A stretch of DNA of 64,000 nt, taken from an uncultured Chlorobiaceae bacterium. GTDB taxonomy: Bacteria > Bacteroidota > Chlorobiia > Chlorobiales > Chlorobiaceae. The position numbers and the translations under genes are program-made. The notes under the pieces were generated by a model. The model had not been told where the DNA came from. It worked only from the letters and a program-made list of their open reading frames with translations, and did not search any database. The DNA is taken from assembly GCA_903820085.1 (NCBI GenBank), contig CAIJGA010000025.1:1-64000 (forward strand), in the 5' to 3' direction. This document shows, piece after piece, positions 57,434-64,000 of the stretch; the stretch's first letter is position 1, and every line of letters begins with the position of its first letter.

Positions 57434-57658
57434 ATGTCAGCAATAAAAAAGTTGTTCGGAATTGTCTGGTCACTCATGGGGGTAGGAATTATCCCGCTGG
57501 TGATCTTGCAAGCCATGAAAGAGATTGCCGCAAAACCCAGTGAAGAGAACTGGATTTTCTGGTCAATCGTCATCGTTGTCTTGATGCCTATTATCTCATT
57601 CAGCCTCATTACCTTCGGGATATTTGCGCTGAAAGGTGAATATGACGTCATTGCATAG
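57434..57658 (+). CDS. Small two-helix membrane protein, DUF6814-like
   Basis: The 74-residue protein has two membrane segments (about 5 to 26 and 40 to 63) and a short charged end KGEYDVIA. Proteins of this kind are found directly after MFS symporter genes, as here, and are likely accessory subunits (inference). A bidirectional terminator follows 34 bases after the stop. Confidence 0.75.
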   Translation: MSAIKKLFGIVWSLMGVGIIPLVILQAMKEIAAKPSEENWIFWSIVIVVLMPIISFSLITFGIFALKGEYDVIA

Positions 57659-57691
57659 ATAGCAGAGAAACCGCATCTGTTCTTTTTTCTC

Positions 57692-57727
57692 AAGGAAAAG
57701 CCGCATCTTTCATGCGGCTTTTCCTTT
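57692..57727 (+). terminator. Rho-independent terminator after the MFS operon
   Basis: AAGGAAAAGCCGCAT and ATGCGGCTTTTCCTT form a 15-base stem with a CTTTC loop and a T-run on both sides, so it may work in both directions. Confidence 0.92.
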
Positions 57728-57762
57728 TTATTGCAAAAACAGAACCCAAACACCCTGAAGAC

Positions 57763-59646
57763 ATGGACATGCAGGATGAGCTCGCCGCCCGCAGCGACAT
57801 CAAAAAAGCTCTCGCGGAAAAACTCGGCACACTGCCTGCCTCACCGGGCGTCTACCAGTTCAGGAACGGTAGCGGCCGGGTAATCTATGTCGGGAAGGCA
57901 AAAAACCTCCGCAACCGTGTTCGCTCCTATTTCAGAAATCCGCAGCAGCTCTACGGAAAGACACTTGTACTGGTCACGCATATCGAAGATTTTGAGGTCA
58001 TTATCACCTCTTCAGAGGTCGAAGCGCTGATTTTGGAGAACAATATGATCAAGGAGCTGAAACCGCGCTACAACGTGAATTTGAAGGATGACAAAACCTA
58101 CCCCTATCTGGTCATTACCAATGAGCCCTTCCCTCGCATTCTCATCAGCCGTCAACTGAGAAGGGACGGTTCAATCTGGTTCGGCCCCTATACCGAATCC
58201 CGTCAGCTTCACTCCATTCTTGATCTTATCGGCTCAATTTTTCCGGTACGAAGCTGCAAGCACCGCCTGAGCAAAGAGAATATTGCCTCAAAAAAATACA
58301 AGGTCTGCCTCGACTACCACATCCACAAATGCAAGGGAGCGTGTGAAGGCTTGCAGCCGGAAGAGGAGTATCTCCGGATGATCGGAGAAATTACCCGCCT
58401 CCTGAAGGGCAAGACATCCAGCATGATACGCTCGCTCACCGAGAGCATGCAGCTCTTTGCCCGGGAGCTGAAGTTCGAGCAGGCAGCAGAGATTAAAGCG
58501 CAGCTTGAGAGCCTGAAACGCTATGCTGAACGGCAGAAGGTGGTGGCGGGTGACGGCCTCGACAGGGATGTTTTTGCTGTTGCTGCCGGAGAGGAGGATG
58601 GGTGCGGCATCGTCTTCAAAATTCGGGAGGGCAAACTGCTTGGATCGCAGCGCATCTATATGAACAATGTTGCCGGGGAGAGCGACGCCGAGCTGCAGGC
58701 AAGAGTGCTCGAAAAATATTATCTCGAAACCCTTGAGCTTGTGCCTGATGAAATTCTGCTCCAGGAACCGCTTGGCAGCGATGAAGAGGAGACCTTGAGG
58801 GCCTTCATATCGGAAAAACAGAAAGAGGAGCGGCAGGAGAAAAAAACCATCCGTTTTGTGGTGCCGCAAATAGGAGAGAAAGCCCACCTCGTTGAGATGT
58901 GCCGCCAGAATGCTCGGCACCATCTGGAGGAGTACCTGATCCAGAAACAGAAACGGGGCGAAGCCGCCCGCGAGCACTACGGCCTTACCGCCCTCAAGGA
59001 GCTGCTGCATCTGCCGAAACTCCCGCTGCGGATCGAGTGTTTTGACAATTCTCATCTGCAAGGCACCGACTATGTCAGTTCAATGGTCTGCTTTGAAAAG
59101 GGAAAACCAAAAAAGTCCGATTACCGTAAATTCAAAATGAGAAGTTTTGAAGGATCTGACGACTATGCCGCCATGGCGGAGGTCATCGGGCGGCGTTACG
59201 GGGGCTCGCTTTCAACGGAGCTTCCCTGGCCTGATCTTATCGTGGTCGACGGTGGAAAAGGGCAGGTCAATACTGCTTTTCACACCATGAACGATCTCGG
59301 AATCTCTATCCCGGTTATCGGTCTGGCGAAACGCATTGAGGAGATCTTTACGCCGCAGGCAAGCGACCCGTTCAATCTGCCAAAAACCTCTCCGGCGCTC
59401 AAATTGCTCCAGCAACTGCGCGATGAGGCTCATCGCTTTGCCATTACCTATCACCGGAAACTGCGATCGGAAAGAACCTTGCAGACGGAGCTCACCACGA
59501 TTGCCGGAATTGGTGACAAAACCGCATTCAGGCTGCTTGAGCAGTTCGGCTCTGTTGAAGGCGTGGCGCAGGCAACACTGGAAGAGCTGAAGGCTGCAAC
59601 AGGCACAAAAATTGCTGAAGCCATCTACCATTTTTACCGGCCATGA
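57763..59646 (+). CDS. uvrC: UvrABC system protein C
   Basis: The 627-residue nuclease makes both cuts in nucleotide excision repair. The GIY-YIG domain at the start (PASPGVYQF, VIYVGKAKNLRNRVRSYF), the UvrB-binding UVR domain (LKFEQAAEIKAQLESLK), the RNase H-like 5' nuclease domain (RIECFDNSHLQGTDYVSSMV with DGGKGQ) and C-terminal helix-hairpin-helix motifs (TIAGIGDKTAFRLLEQFGSVEGVAQA) are all seen. An upstream in-frame start falls inside the terminator, so the ATG at 57,763, or the one at 57,769, is used. Confidence 0.96.
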   Translation: MDMQDELAARSDIKKALAEKLGTLPASPGVYQFRNGSGRVIYVGKAKNLRNRVRSYFRNPQQLYGKTLVLVTHIEDFEVIITSSEVEALILENNMIKELKPRYNVNLKDDKTYPYLVITNEPFPRILISRQLRRDGSIWFGPYTESRQLHSILDLIGSIFPVRSCKHRLSKENIASKKYKVCLDYHIHKCKGACEGLQPEEEYLRMIGEITRLLKGKTSSMIRSLTESMQLFARELKFEQAAEIKAQLESLKRYAERQKVVAGDGLDRDVFAVAAGEEDGCGIVFKIREGKLLGSQRIYMNNVAGESDAELQARVLEKYYLETLELVPDEILLQEPLGSDEEETLRAFISEKQKEERQEKKTIRFVVPQIGEKAHLVEMCRQNARHHLEEYLIQKQKRGEAAREHYGLTALKELLHLPKLPLRIECFDNSHLQGTDYVSSMVCFEKGKPKKSDYRKFKMRSFEGSDDYAAMAEVIGRRYGGSLSTELPWPDLIVVDGGKGQVNTAFHTMNDLGISIPVIGLAKRIEEIFTPQASDPFNLPKTSPALKLLQQLRDEAHRFAITYHRKLRSERTLQTELTTIAGIGDKTAFRLLEQFGSVEGVAQATLEELKAATGTKIAEAIYHFYRP

Positions 59647-59761
59647 ATGTTCCGATTCTCAACAATGGCAACTCCTCAAAATGTTTTTCTTAATAAAATT
59701 CTGTTATATTTATGCTTGTGTACGATGGACCAGTGAATAGAGAACCTCTTTACGATTGCTT

Positions 59762-61159
59762 ATGAATGTGCCTGATTTTTTTGACGATAATCGCCATTAC
59801 CCGACGGGCGCATCAGGAAAAGAACAGCCCGACCTTGATGGTCTTGATTCCATGTTTGATTCGGAGGATCTGATTGACCGGATCACTCAATATAATGAAG
59901 AGGGGTTCCTGCTTGATGCGCTGGCTGTTGCCCGTCGTCTTTCTGATATAGCACCCTTTAACACCGAAACGTGGTTCCTCCTCGGTAACTGCCTGACCTT
60001 GAACGGCTCTTTTGATGAGGCTCTCGAAGCATTTCAAAAGGCATTGGTTTTCAGCCCTATGGATAGCGAAATGCGCCTGAATCTTGCACTTGCCTGGTTC
60101 AATACCGGCGACCATGATGAGGCGCTTATGGAGCTTGACAATATTATTGTTGACTCCTCCATTGAAAAGGAGTACCACTACTACCGGGGTATCGTGCTGC
60201 AGCGGCTTGAGGAGTTTGTGGACGCAGAATCGAACTTTGAGCGTGCTTTGGAGCTTGATGAAGAGTTTGCCGACGCCTGGTATGAACTGGCCTACTGCAA
60301 GGATGTTCTTGGCAAACTTGAAGAGAGCACCTCATGCTATCGCAAAACCAGCGATCAGGATCCGTACAATATCAATGCCTGGTACAATAATGGCCTTGTT
60401 TTGAGCAAAATGAAGCGCTATGACGAAGCGCTCGACTGTTACGACATGGCTCTTGCTATTTCTGATGATTTCAGTTCGGCGTGGTATAACCGGGCCAACG
60501 TTCTTGCCATCACCGGACGTATTGAGGAGGCTGCCGAAAGCTATCTCAAGACCCTGGAATATGAGCCTGATGATCTCAACGCTCTCTATAATCTCGGCAT
60601 AGCCTACGAAGAGCTGGAAGAGTACACCGAAGGCATCATCTGCTACCAGCGCTGCATCGAGATCAGCAGTGATTTCAGTGACGCATGGTTTGCACTTGCC
60701 TGCTGCCATGAAGCTCTTGACGAGTACGACAAGGCTTTTGCGGCAACCGAGGAGGCTTTAAGACTGACGCCTGACAGTATCGAGTTCCTGTTGCTTAAAG
60801 CGGAGATCGAGTACAATCTCAACAATCTTGAAAACTCCATCGCGACCTACCGCGAGATTATGGCGCTTGACCCGGAGAATCCGCAGATATGGGTTGATTT
60901 TGCCATCGTTCTCAGGGAGGGAGGCCAGATCAATGCATCCATTGATGCCCTGCAGCAGTCACTGAAGCTTCAGCCGCTATCGGCCGATGCACATTTTGAA
61001 ATTGCTGCGGCCTATTTTGCCATGGGTGACAAACTCAGTACCCTGAAGGCCCTGAGCAAGGCATTCAAGATCGACCCGGAGAAAAAAGAGCTGTTTCAGA
61101 GCACGTTTCCGGAACTCTACCAACAGGATTCCGTCCGTCGGATGCTCGGAATTGCATGA
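59762..61159 (+). CDS. Tetratricopeptide-repeat protein
   Basis: The 465-residue acidic protein is made almost wholly of TPR units, about eleven or twelve, with phrases such as [22 protein letters not shown] and [21 protein letters not shown]. No signal peptide or membrane segment, so it acts in the cytoplasm as a scaffold. Partner unknown. Its stop overlaps the aroE start (ATGA), so the two are co-translated. The ATG at 59,762 is preferred over a TTG two codons earlier. Confidence 0.88.
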   Translation: MNVPDFFDDNRHYPTGASGKEQPDLDGLDSMFDSEDLIDRITQYNEEGFLLDALAVARRLSDIAPFNTETWFLLGNCLTLNGSFDEALEAFQKALVFSPMDSEMRLNLALAWFNTGDHDEALMELDNIIVDSSIEKEYHYYRGIVLQRLEEFVDAESNFERALELDEEFADAWYELAYCKDVLGKLEESTSCYRKTSDQDPYNINAWYNNGLVLSKMKRYDEALDCYDMALAISDDFSSAWYNRANVLAITGRIEEAAESYLKTLEYEPDDLNALYNLGIAYEELEEYTEGIICYQRCIEISSDFSDAWFALACCHEALDEYDKAFAATEEALRLTPDSIEFLLLKAEIEYNLNNLENSIATYREIMALDPENPQIWVDFAIVLREGGQINASIDALQQSLKLQPLSADAHFEIAAAYFAMGDKLSTLKALSKAFKIDPEKKELFQSTFPELYQQDSVRRMLGIA

Positions 61160-62022
61160 CGAAAGCAACAAAAATCCTCGGCCTTATCGGCCGGGCTGTT
61201 GATTATTCGTACTCTCCGCTCATACACAATACGGCTTGCCGTTTGCTTGGGCTTCGGTACCATTATACCGTTTTCAACATTGCTGAACCCTGCATGATTG
61301 AGGATGCCCTTCGCGGGGCAAAAGCACTTGGCATTGCAGGGTTCAATGTCACCATACCCTACAAAAAAACCGTTGTCCCCTTTCTTGACGAGCTCTCTAT
61401 GGAGGCAGCATCTATTCAGGCGGTCAATACCATCGTCAACGACCGGGGAAAGCTCACAGGCCACAATACTGATATTGCCGGATTTGCTTCGCCTCTTCTG
61501 CCCTACCGCGAGAGCATAAGGGGCAAAACCGTCTCCATTTTCGGTGCCGGCGGAGCTGCTCTGGCGGCCATTGAGGCGTTCAACCGTTTTTTTGCACCAA
61601 AAGAGATACTGCTTTTTGTTCGTGATCCCGAAAAATCGCAATCGCTGCTTGAAGACAGCGGTCATGACAACCGTGCACCGGTCACCATTGTCCACTCCGG
61701 GGCGCCGGAAAAAATCAGGGAGTGCCGGGTTATCGTCAATGCCACACCAATCGGCACCCGAGGAGGCCAGAGCGACGCCCAGAGAAGCATTATTCCCCTC
61801 GACCGGGAGCTGCTCCATTCCGGCCAGATTGTTTACGACATGGTCTACAATCCCCTTGAAACACCACTGCTGCAGGCAGCAGCACAAGCAGGAGCCGCAA
61901 CCGTATCGGGCATTGAGATGCTGATCGGCCAGGCTGAACACTCTTTTACCCTCTGGACCGGCATGCAGATGCCTGTAGCGGCTGTAAGAGAGCTCCTTCT
62001 GCAAGAGATCCAACAACAATAA
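61156..62022 (+). CDS. aroE: Shikimate dehydrogenase
   Basis: The 288-residue enzyme reduces 3-dehydroshikimate with NADPH in aromatic amino acid synthesis. [17 protein letters not shown] binds shikimate, NVTIPYKK carries the catalytic lysine, and [14 protein letters not shown] is the nucleotide-binding loop; NATPIG and [13 protein letters not shown] are also typical. Translationally coupled to the TPR gene and followed by lspA at 18 bases. Confidence 0.95.
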   Translation: MTKATKILGLIGRAVDYSYSPLIHNTACRLLGLRYHYTVFNIAEPCMIEDALRGAKALGIAGFNVTIPYKKTVVPFLDELSMEAASIQAVNTIVNDRGKLTGHNTDIAGFASPLLPYRESIRGKTVSIFGAGGAALAAIEAFNRFFAPKEILLFVRDPEKSQSLLEDSGHDNRAPVTIVHSGAPEKIRECRVIVNATPIGTRGGQSDAQRSIIPLDRELLHSGQIVYDMVYNPLETPLLQAAAQAGAATVSGIEMLIGQAEHSFTLWTGMQMPVAAVRELLLQEIQQQ

Positions 62023-62040
62023 CCATCCCGGCTTCGACTC

Positions 62041-62550
62041 ATGAAATTGTTTTTTGCCCTTATACTCCTCGTCATCACCACCGATCAGTTGACCAAAAGA
62101 GCTGCCATCGCCTTCCTCCGGGATGGAGTTCAAAACATCACCATTATTCCGGACTTTTTTTCGCTCACCTATGCGGAAAACAAGGGTGTGGCCTTTGGCC
62201 TTGAATTTGCGCCGCCGGCAGTGCTCCTCCTCCTGACCGGGCTGATTACGGCAATCGTGCTCTTCTATGTCATCCGGTCAAAAAACCGGAGTACTCTTTT
62301 TCTTCTCCCCTTTGCCCTCATTACCGGCGGAGGCATCGGCAACATGATCGACCGTATCGTGCACGGCAGGGTTGTTGACTTTATCTATTTCGATCTCTAC
62401 CACGGCCATATTTTCGGCATCAACCTCTCATTATGGCCTATTTTCAATATTGCGGATTCGGCCATATCCATCGGAGCCTGCCTGTTGATCATCTTTCATA
62501 ACAGGCTCTTTCCTGCCGGGAACCCTGAAGTGAAAAGCGATGCTGGTTGA
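62041..62550 (+). CDS. lspA: Lipoprotein signal peptidase
   Basis: The 169-residue inner-membrane aspartyl protease cleaves signal peptides of prolipoproteins. Four membrane segments are visible, and both catalytic aspartates lie in the conserved blocks [16 protein letters not shown] and [21 protein letters not shown] is the third family motif. The end overlaps tatD by 11 bases. Confidence 0.96.
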   Translation: MKLFFALILLVITTDQLTKRAAIAFLRDGVQNITIIPDFFSLTYAENKGVAFGLEFAPPAVLLLLTGLITAIVLFYVIRSKNRSTLFLLPFALITGGGIGNMIDRIVHGRVVDFIYFDLYHGHIFGINLSLWPIFNIADSAISIGACLLIIFHNRLFPAGNPEVKSDAG

Positions 62551-63313
62551 TATCCACTGCCACCTCTCCTTTCCTGAATTCGATCAGGACAGGAACGAGG
62601 TGATCACGCGATTGAGCGCAGAGGGAGTCGGGCTGCTCATTGATCCGGGTGTGGACGTTGCAACAAGCAAAAAGTCCATTGCCTTGGCCCGTGAGGTCGA
62701 TTTTATCTACGCCAATGTCGGCCTTCACCCTCATGAAGCGACGAACCCTGTCGAAGAGAGCGTTTTTGAGGAGCTGCTCACTCTTGCCCGATGCCCGAAA
62801 GTTGTCGCTATCGGTGAGATCGGGCTTGACTATCACTATCCCGACTATAACCGCACTGCCCAGCACGAGGCATTCCGTGAGATGCTGAAACTTGCCCGCA
62901 GCGTCGATATGCCGGTCGTTATCCATTGCCGCGATGCATGGGAGGATATGCTGCACATCCTTTCGGAAGAGAGCCATTCAGCCCTTCACGGAGTCATGCA
63001 CTGCTTTTCGGGAGACCGTGTTATTGCTGACAGGTGTATCCGGATGGGGTTCAAGCTCTCCATTCCCGGCACCGTAACCTACAAGCGTTCACTGCTGCCG
63101 GACGTTATCCGGGGTGTCTCCCTTGATGATCTCCTCACGGAAACCGACGCACCCTATCTTGCCCCTGTGCCCTGGCGCGGAAAACGGAATGAACCTGCAT
63201 ATGTCGGCACCGTCACGAAAACCATTGCCGATATCAGGGGAATTTCCCTTGAAAGAGCCACAGAAGGCATTGCACGGAATGCCTTTGAATTGTTTAGATT
63301 ACCGACTTTATAA
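62540..63313 (+). CDS. tatD: TatD-family metal-dependent hydrolase/DNase
   Basis: The 257-residue TIM-barrel enzyme has the metal ligands in [30 protein letters not shown] and ETDAPYLAP. Family members are DNases, possibly acting in DNA repair or protein quality control; D-aminoacyl-tRNA deacylase activity is also reported. It overlaps lspA. Confidence 0.93.
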   Translation: MLVDIHCHLSFPEFDQDRNEVITRLSAEGVGLLIDPGVDVATSKKSIALAREVDFIYANVGLHPHEATNPVEESVFEELLTLARCPKVVAIGEIGLDYHYPDYNRTAQHEAFREMLKLARSVDMPVVIHCRDAWEDMLHILSEESHSALHGVMHCFSGDRVIADRCIRMGFKLSIPGTVTYKRSLLPDVIRGVSLDDLLTETDAPYLAPVPWRGKRNEPAYVGTVTKTIADIRGISLERATEGIARNAFELFRLPTL

Positions 63314-63433
63314 AAACATCGGGGGGCATCAAAGTTTTGACGGGCTACTACCCTGCTATTATTTTGAAATTCATGCAAACTTGCTTAGGTTGAGGGCCGA
63401 CCATAACCGATGCAGCAACCATAACTACGCGCT

Positions 63434-64000
63434 ATGAACAACATCCAGACCGGCACTCCTGTTCAACAGAGTGTGAAACCGTCGACAGAAGACAATCTCC
63501 TCTACATCGCCATCAAGTATAAGAATGCCATTATCGCTGCGCTGGTACTCCTGGTCTGCCTCGGAGCGGGAACGTTCCTCTGGATGCGCCATCAGCAAGA
63601 GAGTGAACTTGATGCCTCCCTGCAACTCTCAAGGATCGCTCCGCTTCTTGACCGCGGAGAGTTCAAGATCGCCATCAATGGTGAGGGAAAGGTTCCCGGA
63701 CTGAAAAAAATTGCGGATGAATATGCTGGAAAATATATGGGCACCCCAAGCGGCAATATGGCAAATCTGCTGCTTGCCAATGCCTATTTCTCCATCAAGG
63801 ATTTCGACAATGCCCTGAAGGCATTCAAAACCGTATCAATCAAAAACGATGACCTTGCCGCTGCAGCCCTGGCTGGAGCTGGCGACTGCTACTTCAGCAA
63901 AAACCAGTTTGCACTGGCAGCAGAAAGCTATCAGGAAGCCGCAAAAAAGGCTGAAAACAAGGTACTCAAAGCGCAGTACCTCTCTCATGCGGGCAACAGT
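63434..64000 (+). CDS. Membrane-anchored TPR protein (YfgM-like), cut by window edge
   Basis: The first 189 codons are present. After a short cytoplasmic start, one membrane segment (about 30 to 50) is followed by a TPR region (from about 108: NMANLLLANAYFSIKDFDNALKAF and AGDCYFSKNQFALAAESYQEA). The pattern resembles YfgM/tetratricopeptide proteins that assist periplasmic folding, but a partial protein cannot settle this. The 120-base spacer before it shows no clear terminator for tatD. Confidence 0.75.
   Translation, partial: MNNIQTGTPVQQSVKPSTEDNLLYIAIKYKNAIIAALVLLVCLGAGTFLWMRHQQESELDASLQLSRIAPLLDRGEFKIAINGEGKVPGLKKIADEYAGKYMGTPSGNMANLLLANAYFSIKDFDNALKAFKTVSIKNDDLAAAALAGAGDCYFSKNQFALAAESYQEAAKKAENKVLKAQYLSHAGNS

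Noticed and set aside
57712-57762. Upstream start for uvrC
   Set aside because: The added residues would be encoded by the stem of the preceding terminator; the ATG at 57,763 lies just before the family homology.
1-64000. CRISPR array, rRNA operon or insertion sequence
   Set aside because: No regularly spaced repeats, rRNA motifs or transposase genes were seen; the only strong repeats are the mobC-flank copies and small hairpins.

Overview
The window looks like the chromosome of a green sulfur bacterium (Chlorobium/Pelodictyon type) carrying an integrated mobile element at its left end. The host call is an inference from the flavour of the proteins and the gene set: split GltB/GltD glutamate synthase, a complete hypABFCDE set, a sulfur-amino-acid and thiamine cluster, sucC without sucD beside it, and a tyrosine recombinase of Bacteroidota/Chlorobiota type. 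No diagnostic photosynthesis gene lies in the window.

Region 1 (1 to about 14,300) is a mobilizable element next to the 3' end of a tRNA-Val(GAC) gene. Reading leftward from the tRNA it has an integrase, a possible RteC-like regulator, an excisionase-type HTH protein, ParA and a ribbon-helix-helix partner, then the Tn4371/RP4-like order of TraF peptidase, relaxase, TraG coupling protein and a small CopG/MobC-like protein. No type IV secretion genes follow. Where a trb operon would be expected there is cargo: a 897-residue PHP-plus-SMC-like ATPase (TrlF/Ppl type, candidate phage defence), at least one integron-type gene cassette with a well-formed attC site and a uracil-DNA-glycosylase-fold protein, and an unknown 100-residue protein. 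The cargo lies between two diverged copies of the mobC-like 3' end. The outer end of the element is beyond the window.

Region 2 (14,300 to 29,520) is housekeeping: clpX, a DUF4404 gene, gltD-gltB and gpmA on the minus strand; a flavin oxidoreductase, a membrane protein, and sucC on the plus strand; tadA and a methyltransferase on the minus strand; then remnants and a DUF4395 membrane protein.

Region 3 (29,617 to 38,050) is a plus-strand sulfur cluster: metY, an HPr-like protein with an overlapping LuxR-type response regulator, cysK, cysE, a cystathionine gamma-synthase/lyase, then thiS-thiG-thiH and a MoeB/ThiF enzyme. Serine acetylation, cysteine synthesis, transsulfuration and sulfur transfer into the thiazole of thiamine are therefore neighbours.

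Region 4 (38,151 to 45,473) holds a SatD-like/DUF3307 pair and a full 2-oxoglutarate dehydrogenase operon sucA-sucB-lpd, notable if the host fixes carbon by the reverse TCA cycle. Facing it on the minus strand is hypA-hypB-hypF-hypC-hypD-hypE for [NiFe]-hydrogenase maturation (45,481 to 51,444).

Region 5 (51,570 to 64,000) is plus-strand: pyrB, two outer-membrane-type proteins including a porin, a universal stress protein, an MFS symporter with its small membrane partner, uvrC, a TPR protein, aroE, lspA, tatD and the start of a membrane-anchored TPR protein cut by the window edge.
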